Shown here piece after piece: positions 15,722 to 23,310 of a stretch of DNA of 29,377 bases (positions are counted from its first letter, which is position 1; each line of letters starts with the position of its first letter). Source of the stretch: Wolinella sp052173415 (GTDB taxonomy: Bacteria; Campylobacterota; Campylobacteria; Campylobacterales; Helicobacteraceae). The stretch is from positions 1 to 29,377 of the forward strand of contig JBQMYQ010000018.1 of the NCBI GenBank assembly GCA_052173415.1, read 5' to 3'. Under the pieces are notes generated by a model. That model searched no databases, had not been told where the DNA came from, and saw only the letters and a list, made by a program, of their open reading frames with translations. A program made the position numbers and the translations under genes.

Positions 15722-16093
15722 ATGATTCTGCTTTTTTCTCATGAATTGACAGCAGCTTAGATAAGGGATGCACGGGAGAATTTCGGTGTCCGTGACTTCA
15801 TAAAAATGCCTCAAGTGTTGCAGGAGAAATGGTCAAATGTGCCGCCTGAGTTGGCAAGCTTAGATGAATTTATGATTGATTTTGAAAATTTTATAAAAGC
15901 GAATGCAAAAAAGGGTGATCTTGCGCTGGTGCAGGGTGATTTTGGGGTTACTTATAAGACGGTAAAGTTTTGCAAAAAAGAGGGTATCAAGGTCGTATAT
16001 GCGACCACTAAGAGGGTCACCAAAGAGAGTGTCATTGATGGAAAAGTAGTAAAAAGCTCGGTTTTTACGCACGTAAGATTTAGGGAGTATTAA
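15722..16093 (+). pseudogene. csx20: csx20, type III CRISPR accessory (ring-nuclease family), interrupted by an amber codon
   Basis: The gene starts at ATG 15722, 5 bp after AAGG, and reads MILLFSHELTAA, then TAG at 15758-15760, then IRDARENFGVRDFIKMPQV and onward to the stop at 16091-16093. The reading frame is continuous, so one CAG-to-TAG change explains it; family members have a glutamine-like LTxEQ turn there. Full length would be 123 aa, normal for Csx20. Downstream motifs KWSNVPPEL, GDLALVQGDFG, YATTKR and HVRFREY are typical. Restart at ATG 15806 would give only 95 aa without the first strand. Csx20 is associated with cyclic oligoadenylate turnover in type III systems. Family recall, not alignment. 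Confidence 0.72.
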
Positions 16094-16923
16094 TTGAGAT
16101 ATACCGAGCTTAGGGTGTTGTTTAAGCCTGCGCAAAAGCCGCCCTTTTTCATAGGCTCTCAGGTGCGAGGAGCTTTTGGTTATACCCTAAAAAGTGTGAG
16201 CTGTATAAATCCTGCATACTCGTGCAATGAATGCTTTGCAAAGGATAGCTGTTTGTATTGTGATTTTTTTGAAAAGAAAAATAGTTATCATAGATATAGA
16301 CTTGACTTTGAGCTGGGAGCTGAAATTTATGACTTTGGCATAGTTTTACTTGGAGGTGTGTGCGAAAAATTGCCCTATATTGCTTCTGCAATATATATAA
16401 TGCTGAAAAAATACGGTCTTGGCAAGAACAAAACGAGATATGATAAGTTTGATATGTTTATAAACAATGAAATGTGTTTAAAAAATGATCAGATAAGTCT
16501 GCCGAAGAGTTATATAAGAGAATTTGGTTTTCAAGGTGGTTCTGGCAATGTTCAAATCAATTTTGTAACGCCCCTTAGGATAAAAAAAGATAATAAATTT
16601 TTAAGAAACAATGATATGTCTCTAAAAGATATACTGAACTCCATTTATCAGAGATATTTAAGTGTCTTTGGGGAGGATTCCAAGACTTTCCCCCACGAGA
16701 TAAACGGGGAAATCGTAAAGAAAAAGTTAAAATATATAGAGCTGACTAGACATAGCAACAGGCAGAAGACAACCATGAATAGGGTGGTTTGATGGGCTAC
16801 ATAGAAGCAAAAGGAGTTAGCGAAGAGTGCCTACATCTACTCAAATTGGGCGAGATAATAGGCGTCGGAAAGCAGACGGTTTTTGGGCTGGGAAAAATAC
16901 GAATGGAGGATATGAATGGGTAA
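16094..16923 (+). pseudogene. cas6: cas6 crRNA endoribonuclease, frameshifted near the 3' end
   Basis: TTG start immediately after the csx20 stop, preceded by AGGGAG. The first frame gives 232 aa and stops after NRQKTTMNRVV. Homology continues in the next frame as GGLMGYIEAKGVSEECLHLLKLGEIIGVGKQTVFGLGKIRM, ending at TAA 16921. Restoring one G in the GGG at 16782-16784 joins the frames. The lost part holds the glycine-rich loop (GVGKQTVFGLGK) that RAMP-type Cas6 proteins need for crRNA repeat binding. Cas6 cuts pre-crRNA. The N-terminal RGAFGYTL and the Cys cluster SCNECFAKDSCLYC match the PF10040-type Cas6 seen in type III loci. Base composition is AT-richer than the flanks. Confidence 0.8.
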
Positions 16924-18452
16924 ATTTAATAGTTATTTTAGCGAGGATTTTGCGGATTTAGAGCCTGAGTCAAGAGATATAAGTGAGCTGTTAGAATATG
17001 AGATGTTCTTGATTAGTGGTGACTTCTATGCAATACAGAAATTCATCTTTGATAATTTGGGCTCAAAAAATTCTGCAAAAAACTTGATATAGATGAGAAG
17101 TATGTCTTGTCGTGTATGGCGGGGAAGTTTGAGATATTATCCCCTAAGTTTGATGAGGCTATATTCGAGGAGATAAAGGACGTTATCGATTCATACTTTA
17201 TAAAAAATTTCTTTGGCGTCAGTGGTGTTAGCCTCTCTTACGTGGAGTGCAAGCGAGAAGATTTCAAAGAGCCTCAAAAATACAAAGCGTTAAGGGACAA
17301 GATAAGCGAGGCTGTGGAGCTGGAGAAATTTAAAAAGTTAAATTTAAAGGATCAAAATCCAATACTCTCATACGACAAGGGTATTACAAATCAAACTCTT
17401 TGTAAGGTTTGCAACATAAGAAAAATATCTCATAATAACGATAAATGCGAGGTGTGTAGTGCTTTTATCAAGCTTGGAGAAAGACTAGCTAGTGATAGCA
17501 AAAAAGTAAATAGTAAGGAGATCGGGATAGATTTTTTGGATGTCGATCTTGAAATAACCGAAAATATAAGATCATACGTGGCAAAAAATGAGGACGCGAT
17601 AGTGGATTTTGAGACACTAGCGAGGGAATCGCACGGCGAAAACGCCATAGCGCTCGTAAAGGCGGACGTGGATAACATGGGAAACTTCATAAGTCACAGT
17701 GACGTTACACAGAATTTTGCGAATTTTGACACCTTCTCAAAAGGTATAAATAACTTTTTTTCTTTATACGTAACTAGGAAAATGAAGGACAAATTTAAAG
17801 GTAGCTACACTGTATTTGCGGGTGGAGATGATTTGTTGCTTGTGGGGAGCTATGATCAAATGATAGAACTTGCCATTTTTATAAGGCAAGAATTCATGAA
17901 GTACATAAAGACAAAGGATTTGAGCATCTCTTTTGGTTTAGTTTTGGCTAAGCCCTCTACCCCGATAAGCTATCTGGCAAAAACCGGTGAGCTTTGGTTG
18001 GAGGCATCAAAAGAGATGGACGGAAAAGATGCGGTGAGTATCTTTGGTGAAACAGCTAAATGGAACAGCTATATAAGCGTTAGGAGTAAAATTTTAGGTG
18101 AGTTTGAAAAGTTTGGCATGGATAATACGGCGTTTTATACAGACTGCTTGAGCTTTGTGAGATGAGTAAAAACGTGCATAAGGACGTGAAAAATACCATG
18201 TGGAAATCAAAGCTGAGCTATAGTTTTAACAGAAATATGCAAAATGGGCGAGGGCGAGATAGTGCTGATATGAATTCATTGCTTCTTATGCTAAATGATA
18301 CTATAGAAAATTATCCAAAGGAGAGCAAAATGGTTATTTGCGAATACACATACAAAAGGAGAGAGATGAGCGAAGGGTATAAAAATACAATAACTATGGT
18401 AATAGATCGGGATCGCAGGGATCACAAACAGCGACACCTCTTCCGCCGATAG
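16916..18452 (+). pseudogene. csm1: cas10 (csm1), broken by a deletion and a second frameshift
   Basis: Large subunit of the type III-A effector. Three frames carry its parts. (1) 16916-17092: 58 aa with LEYEMFLISGDFYAIQKFIF, the Cas10 palm start; no HD nuclease precedes it. (2) About 17065-18165: LDIDEKYVLSCMAGKFEIL, a zinc ribbon CKVC...CEVC, KADVDNMGNF and the cyclase motif FAGGDD near 17817. (3) From 18162: MSKNVHKDVKNTMWKSKLSYSFNRNM to EYTYKRRE. About 25 residues after SKNSAK, including the usual LRAKSA helix, appear deleted. The third frame joins if one G is restored before 18162 (FVEMSKN). GGDD survives, but no full protein can be made. Confidence 0.82.
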
Positions 18453-18865
18453 TTTTGGACTACAAGAAGAATCCGAGCTTGTTTGATGAGACGGCAAAGT
18501 TGGTAGCTGAGAATATTTCGAATCAAAGTACAAAATCGACCCAGATTAGGGGGTTTTACGATTACATTGTAAAGTTGGAGCAAGATGCGCAGATTCAGGA
18601 CTTTAGTGAAATTTTGCCGTTTGTAAAGATGCTGAATTCAAAAGCGGCTTACTCTCAATCTCGAGGGCATGCCAGCTATGAATTTGTAAAAATGATAAAC
18701 AAATGTGTAGAACAGGTCAAAACCAAAGAGGATTTGAGGGTATTTAAGCTTTTCTTTGAAGCCGTTATAGGTTTTTCCCAAAAAGTAAGGAGACAAGATG
18801 AAAATTTTAACTTTAAGAGGACAGATAGAGCTTTTGAGCGGGCTTCACATAGGTGGTGGCGATGA
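18366..18865 (+). pseudogene. csm2: csm2 small subunit, altered reading frame at both ends
   Basis: The body (from about 18455) is Csm2: VLDYKKNPSLFDETAKLV, STQIRGFYDYIVKLE, ILPFVKMLNSKAAYSQSRGHASYEFVKMI and FKLFFEAVIGF. Csm2 lines the type III-A backbone and binds target RNA. Coding-like sequence extends upstream to 18383 (KYNNYGNRSGSQGSQ) without a start codon, while AAAGGAG and ATG 18366 (MSEGYK) lie one frame off; one A restored in the run at 18381-18385 joins them. At the other end one T restored in 18772-18776 would give GFFPKSKETR and a stop overlapping the csm3 start as ATGA, whereas the actual frame runs 68 bp into csm3. The 3' inference is firmer than the 5' one. Confidence 0.68.
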
Positions 18866-19436
18866 CACGATGAAGATAGACGGCATAGATTCGCAGGTGA
18901 TAAAGGACATAAATACGAATAGACCCTACATTCCCGGAAGCTCGTTAAAAGGCAAGATGAGAAGCCTGCTTGAATGGAACAATAGACTGGTGGGATATGG
19001 CAATGGGGAGGCTTTTGACTCCGATTCCCTAAAAAGTGTCCCCGAGCCGGATAAAAAAGCGGCGGAAAATTTGTTAAAAATTTTTGGCGATAAGAGTAAA
19101 AACTTCGGTATTACTAGGATTAGCGTGGCGGATTGTCTCCTTTCTGAAGAGAGCAAAGGCTTAAGGCTTAGCGAAGCAAAATATGAAAACGTAATAGACA
19201 GGAAAAGCGGAACCGCCAAGAATCCGCGCCAAATTGAAAGAGTGCCTGCGGGGGTAAAGTTTGACCTAATCATTAGGTTAAAGGTTTTTGATGAAAGCGA
19301 ACCATACAACGATGATGAAAAAGCATTAAAGGACATGGTAGAGAGCGGACTTAAGCTGATAGAGAATGATTATCTAGGAGGTAGTGGCTCAAGGGGTTAT
19401 GGAAGGGTTAAGTTTAAAAATCCAAGGTGGGAATAA
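18798..19436 (+). CDS. csm3: Csm3 backbone RAMP subunit with target-RNA cleavage residue
   Basis: 212-aa RAMP protein that polymerises along crRNA in the type III-A complex and cuts bound target RNA every six nucleotides. The start follows AAGGAG by 5 bp. Visible elements are GLHIGG at residues 15-20, the catalytic aspartate Asp31 in GIDSQVIKD (equivalent of Asp33 in Streptococcus Csm3), PYIPGSSLKGKMRSLLE and the C-terminal glycine-rich GGSGSRGYGRVKF. All are intact, so this protein would be active if made. Its stop directly abuts csm4. Codon use is rich in ATA, AGG and AGA, unlike the housekeeping genes. Confidence 0.92.
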   Translation: MKILTLRGQIELLSGLHIGGGDDTMKIDGIDSQVIKDINTNRPYIPGSSLKGKMRSLLEWNNRLVGYGNGEAFDSDSLKSVPEPDKKAAENLLKIFGDKSKNFGITRISVADCLLSEESKGLRLSEAKYENVIDRKSGTAKNPRQIERVPAGVKFDLIIRLKVFDESEPYNDDEKALKDMVESGLKLIENDYLGGSGSRGYGRVKFKNPRWE

Positions 19437-20327
19437 ATGACACTTTATAAAACTACCATAACACCCAAGTCAAACTTCACAACCCCCTTAAAAGGCGATA
19501 CTCTATTTGGGCAGATTTGCTGGGCGATTAGATACGCTTTTGGCGAGCAGAGGTTAAGCGAGCTACTAAAAGAGTATAAAGAGAAGCCGTTTTTGATTGT
19601 CTCGGATGGCTTTGCGAGCGGATATCTGCCAAAACCCACTATGCCAAGCCGCCTTTTGGGCGAAGATTCCGAGCTCAAAAAAGAGAATCGCAAAAAAGTT
19701 TGGCTCACTTTGGAAGATTTGCAGAGCGGTAATTTTCAAAACGCAAAAACAGACGGCGAAGTCGGGTATATTTTTAAAGAGATGGCTACAATCAAAAACT
19801 CTATCAACTACCTCACGTTCGGAACTGATGATGGCGGCAAGTTCGCTCCCTACGCCTTGATGGAGGCAAAATTTAGCAAGCAAGATGTCTATTTTTTGCT
19901 GAGCGATGAGCTTAGGCTTAGCGAGCTTGATAGGGCGATTGGGCTCATATCACAATGTGGCTATGGCAAAAGAGCCAGTCTAGGCAAAGGAATGTTTGAA
20001 TACGATGCTTTTGAACAGGTAAGCACAAGGAGAGAATCGAATGCCTTGATGGCGCTCAGCCCCACAGTGGTGGACGCAGAAAAATTTAAAGAATTGTATT
20101 ACGAGCCTTTTACTAGATTTGGGAAACACGGCGGAGCACTTGCCCATGTAAATCCTTTCAAGAATCCGCTACTAATGGCTGATAGCGGTGGTGTGGTACT
20201 ATATGATGAGGTGTGTGAAAAAGAGTATATCGGCAGAGCCGTGAGTGGGCATTCGGCGAATGCGAATACGATACATCAAGGGTATGGCATATTGATAGCT
20301 ACGGAGATAAAGAATGCACAGAACTAA
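19437..20327 (+). CDS. csm4: Csm4 RAMP subunit
   Basis: 296-aa RAMP that in type III-A complexes caps the 5' handle of crRNA next to Cas10. The N-terminus is typical (YKTTITPKSNFTTPLKGDTLFGQICWAIRYAFG), followed by GYLPKPTMP, IKNSINYLTFGTDD and the C-terminal SQCGYGKRASLGKGMFE glycine loop. Length is usual for the family. The ATG follows the csm3 TAA without a gap, and the end overlaps csm5 by 14 bp. No frame lesion is seen. Confidence 0.9.
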   Translation: MTLYKTTITPKSNFTTPLKGDTLFGQICWAIRYAFGEQRLSELLKEYKEKPFLIVSDGFASGYLPKPTMPSRLLGEDSELKKENRKKVWLTLEDLQSGNFQNAKTDGEVGYIFKEMATIKNSINYLTFGTDDGGKFAPYALMEAKFSKQDVYFLLSDELRLSELDRAIGLISQCGYGKRASLGKGMFEYDAFEQVSTRRESNALMALSPTVVDAEKFKELYYEPFTRFGKHGGALAHVNPFKNPLLMADSGGVVLYDEVCEKEYIGRAVSGHSANANTIHQGYGILIATEIKNAQN

Positions 20328-21366
20328 AAGCTATAAAGTAAAATTAAAGCCTTTAAGCCCGATACACATAGGCACTGGTGAGGCTTATGAACCGATGAAC
20401 TACGTGGTTGACAGAGATGCGACAGATAACGTGGATCGCATGTATATTTTTGATGAATTTGATTTTGTTAAAGAGCTGGATGCGAAATCAAAAGAGGAAT
20501 TCATAAGAATCGCCTCAAACCCATCTGGTGGAGATGCCTTATTAGCACTACAGGGATTTATAAAACGCAATGCTAATTTAGCTAAAAAAGTATCGTATCG
20601 TAACATACAGGTATTAAAGGGCTTTGCAGAAGTATATAATGAGAAAGTAGGTACAGTGGCTCAAAGGGAAGGCGGAGGCAAGAAGGTCATCAATCAATTA
20701 ATCGTAGAAAAAACGCTCATATCGCCGAATCTAAAGCAGCCTATCATACCCGGAAGCTCGTTAAAAGGAGCGATAGCTACAGCTTTTGGCGAAATGCTTT
20801 TTAAAGGTAGCGCACAAGATAAACATGAGACCAAAGAGTATTTCAAGAACTTTCTTGTAGCGGATAGCAGCGTAATTGTGTCATGCACGTTTATTGCAGA
20901 CGCGATAAACATAAAAAGAAACAAAGCCTCATCTGATGACAATCAGGGAATCAAAGTAAACTACGAGGTCATCGATTCGCAAAGCGAGTTTAATACGATA
21001 TTTACAATCAAAGAGAGCAATGAATTCAAGGTGAATATAAAGGACTTGATAAAAGCTTGCAACTCTCACTATATGCCGATATTTACCTCTCAGCTCAGCC
21101 GCGACACCGATAAATTCGCAAGAGAGGCATTCTCTAGCAATTTTATAGAAAAATGTGAAAAATTAAAGCTCGCGGATAATCAGTTTTTGCTACGCGTAGG
21201 CAAGCATAGCGGTGCGAGGGCTGTTACGATCGATGGGATGAGAGAGATTAAAATTATGCAAGGTAAAGGGCGAATGCCTTCCATTGAAAACGAAGAAACT
21301 ACAGTATGGCTCATAAACAAACAGCCATTTGGGTGGTTGCATTGCGAAATCCTTGAGGAGTATTAA
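20314..21366 (+). CDS. csm5: Csm5 RAMP subunit
   Basis: 350-aa RAMP that caps the 3' end of the crRNA in type III-A complexes. It opens with KVKLKPLSPIHIGTGEAYEPMNYVVD, carries IIPGSSLKGAIATAFGEMLF near residues 145-165 and the C-terminal LLRVGKHSGARAVTID glycine loop. Length is near normal. Overlap with csm4 shows coupling. It is the last gene of the operon; the stop codon lies in the loop of a strong hairpin. No csm6, cas1, cas2 or array follows. Confidence 0.9.
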   Translation: MHRTKSYKVKLKPLSPIHIGTGEAYEPMNYVVDRDATDNVDRMYIFDEFDFVKELDAKSKEEFIRIASNPSGGDALLALQGFIKRNANLAKKVSYRNIQVLKGFAEVYNEKVGTVAQREGGGKKVINQLIVEKTLISPNLKQPIIPGSSLKGAIATAFGEMLFKGSAQDKHETKEYFKNFLVADSSVIVSCTFIADAINIKRNKASSDDNQGIKVNYEVIDSQSEFNTIFTIKESNEFKVNIKDLIKACNSHYMPIFTSQLSRDTDKFAREAFSSNFIEKCEKLKLADNQFLLRVGKHSGARAVTIDGMREIKIMQGKGRMPSIENEETTVWLINKQPFGWLHCEILEEY

Positions 21367-21380
21367 ACCCTCAAGGATTT
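21347..21380 (+). terminator. Intrinsic terminator of the cas operon
   Basis: AAATCCTTGAGG (21347-21358) and CCTCAAGGATTT (21369-21380) form a perfect 12-bp stem with a 10-nt loop that contains the csm5 stop codon. A short T-containing tail follows. A weaker GC dyad, CTCGCC (21401-21406) with GGCGAG (21432-21437), sits in the rest of the gap and could serve the convergent lipoprotein gene. Confidence 0.7.
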
Positions 21381-21457
21381 TATGGTTGTGAATATGGGAG
21401 CTCGCCTCTCCCCCGCCACGATTCCCACCATGGCGAGGAGCGATTGAGCTCGCTAGC

Positions 21458-22789
21458 TTATTTTTTTATTCCCAACATTCTTTTTAGTATTTCCACACGG
21501 CTAAAATTGTAGCTCTTCTTTATGGTGCGAGGTGCGCTACCATTTTTCACTTGATAGTTGACTGCGTAGCCTATGTTGGCGATTTGCCCACTCTCCAAAT
21601 ACTCTTCAGTATCCTCTTCAGCTTCCTCTCTAGTAATACTCCTAAAAATGCTCCTGAGCCATGAAAAAGCATCTTTGTCTGAATAAATAGTAGTAATGTT
21701 TGTTGTGGTAGTGTGCGGAGCCATTTCTATAACGGGTCTACTACTATACACATCTTTGTCTAGATAAGAGGCAAAGGACGATATTACGATAAAATCATCA
21801 GTTTTATTGGTTATGCTTACAGCCCTTACGCTAATAAAACCATCCCTGGTATCGTAGTGCAGGGCAAAGTCAATACTTAGAGCCTTATCACTGAGATTTA
21901 AAATCAAAGGTTCAATGCGATCGTCGATATCTACATGCTCTATGGTTACCCCTAATGGCACTTTGACTTTTTTATTAGGCTCATAGGGTATTTCAACTTC
22001 ATCGAACCCCTCCACGCTATACCAAATTTTATCATTATGGACTTTACTATAGAATCTCCCATAACCCGACTTGATTCTACCGTGAAAATGATAATATTTG
22101 TAATATTCAGCGGATTCTTTAAAATCCCTTTCCAGCTCCGTATCCAAGACACCATTTTTGATAGATTCATTAATCTTTTTAGTCTTTTCTATCACTTCAT
22201 CGAGGCTTTTAAAAGTAGGTATTACAACTCTATGCCCGTTCCTCTTTGTTTGAAATGGGTTGAAATTGATTTTCCAAAACACGTAATCGATGTGCGCAAT
22301 GTAGTAGGACGCATCTATTTCTCCATCATCTACCTTACTGCCATAATTCTCTATTCTACCAACATCCAAAATCAGATCGATACCATGTCGCCAATAATCC
22401 CTGTCTATCTGTGCTTTTACATCCTCGATATCATAAAGGTATTTTAAAAGACCGGTTTTATCTTTTATCTTCACATTAAAACTGATATTGTCTTTAAAAT
22501 TTTGATGATATGGCTTTAGATACTCATGTATAGTCTCTGTAGCACTAGATAACTTGCTATCCATGAGCTCTCTATACTCTTCCAGCACGCTAGCATCTTT
22601 TCCTAGATCCTTTGCGGCATTGATACAATAATTCATCTTCTTCTGACTGTAGTCCCTCGTAGCGGACTGAGGACTAAATTCATTCAAACATCGATACTCA
22701 TTTTCCCCCATTTCGTGGGCAACAGGACCAAAGCACCCCGCAGACATAAACCCAATCAAAGCGGTAAGGATTAAACTTTTGATTTTCAT
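21458..22789 (-). CDS. Hypothetical lipoprotein
   Basis: 443-aa protein with a lipoprotein signal: charged KIK, a hydrophobic core, and MSAGC with acylated Cys19. The mature part is hydrophilic, rich in D, E, K and Y, with no recognised domain. Residues near 300-400 (LNLSDKALSIDFALHYDTRDGFISVRAVSITNKTDDFIVISSFASYL would be the core) look like a beta-sandwich of the kind seen in periplasmic accessory proteins. It overlaps the small two-TM protein gene by 4 bp. Convergent to the cas operon. AT-rich like the island. Function unknown; a secreted or surface role is inferred from the signal peptide only. Confidence 0.72.
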   Translation of the reverse strand: MKIKSLILTALIGFMSAGCFGPVAHEMGENEYRCLNEFSPQSATRDYSQKKMNYCINAAKDLGKDASVLEEYRELMDSKLSSATETIHEYLKPYHQNFKDNISFNVKIKDKTGLLKYLYDIEDVKAQIDRDYWRHGIDLILDVGRIENYGSKVDDGEIDASYYIAHIDYVFWKINFNPFQTKRNGHRVVIPTFKSLDEVIEKTKKINESIKNGVLDTELERDFKESAEYYKYYHFHGRIKSGYGRFYSKVHNDKIWYSVEGFDEVEIPYEPNKKVKVPLGVTIEHVDIDDRIEPLILNLSDKALSIDFALHYDTRDGFISVRAVSITNKTDDFIVISSFASYLDKDVYSSRPVIEMAPHTTTTNITTIYSDKDAFSWLRSIFRSITREEAEEDTEEYLESGQIANIGYAVNYQVKNGSAPRTIKKSYNFSRVEILKRMLGIKK

Positions 22790-23013
22790 TGTTTATCCTC
22801 CGCTCGTTTGTTCTTTTTTACATACTTACGATATATTGCAAGTATAAATGCGATTGATATTACAAGTAGTGATGATGCAGCCATGTATGTGCCCGGATTC
22901 CTGATGACACATTCATTCGGTATATCCACACTAAATGCTAGCACGAGCAAACCACTCAAAATCCCCGTAAAAAACGAAAAAGCAAACTGCTCACCAAGAT
23001 CTAATCTATCCAT
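22786..23013 (-). CDS. Small two-TM membrane protein
   Basis: 75-aa protein starting MDRLDLGEQFAF at 23013, preceded by AAAGGAG with 8-bp spacing; a longer frame reaching 23163 reads through the poly-A/T tract and is rejected. Two hydrophobic helices (about residues 8-28 and 43-60) flank a short loop, and the tail is strongly basic (KYVKKNKRAEDK), so both ends are probably cytoplasmic. It is co-translated with the lipoprotein gene by an ATGA overlap. No known family; the two-TM Csx23 effectors of type III CRISPR carry a soluble sensor domain that is absent here. Confidence 0.65.
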   Translation of the reverse strand: MDRLDLGEQFAFSFFTGILSGLLVLAFSVDIPNECVIRNPGTYMAASSLLVISIAFILAIYRKYVKKNKRAEDKQ

Positions 23014-23055
23014 CTTTTGCACTCCTTTATAAGAAAATTTGAGCGCGACGATATC

Positions 23056-23081
23056 AAAAAAAAAAAAAAAAAAAACGTCAA
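23056..23081 (-). promoter_or_regulatory. Poly-A/T tract of 20 beside a -35-like TTGACG, likely phase-variable promoter
   Basis: On the minus strand TTGACG (23081-23076) is followed directly by twenty T (23075-23056), then GATATCG, 42 bp before the start of the two-TM protein gene. A homopolymer between -35 and -10 changes spacer length by slippage; with the -10 at TATCGT the present spacing is too long, so the unit may be in a low state. The 297-bp gap from 23014 to 23310 holds nothing else except a 6-bp hairpin (23286-23302). Confidence 0.55.
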
Positions 23082-23310
23082 TGCTACTTCGGGAACTTTT
23101 GTAAAAATGACTAAATTTCCCCGATTTTTGGAGCATTTTAGGCGCGATTCCCGCTCGATTCATTACATCAAAAGATTACGGAATCTAAAGAAGCGCGAAT
23201 ACTATTAATTAACAAAGTGGAAGATTTGCAGGGAAGTAAATTTCAAAAAGAGACGCCCCCACGTGGGAATCGGCGGGGGAATCGGTGCACTGCAAAAGTG
23301 CATGAGAGAA

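Noticed and set aside
16782..18776. Lesions in the cas genes as base-calling errors
   Set aside because: Not fully excluded, but neighbouring genes with similar homopolymers are intact, and the amber and the cas10 deletion are not homopolymer errors.
15600..21460. Possible CRISPR array
   Set aside because: No direct repeats of 25-40 bp with regular spacing were found near the cas genes.
13258..21460. tRNA-derived attachment-site repeat flanking the phage/cas region
   Set aside because: No copy of the initiator tRNA 3' end was found downstream in the window.
22786..23013. Two-TM protein as a Csx23-type CRISPR effector
   Set aside because: No soluble nucleotide-sensing domain; only a short basic tail.
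22786..23163. Longer start (125 aa) for the two-TM protein
   Set aside because: The extra N-terminus is translated from the 20-T tract (poly-Phe), whereas a strong Shine-Dalgarno precedes the inner ATG at 23013.
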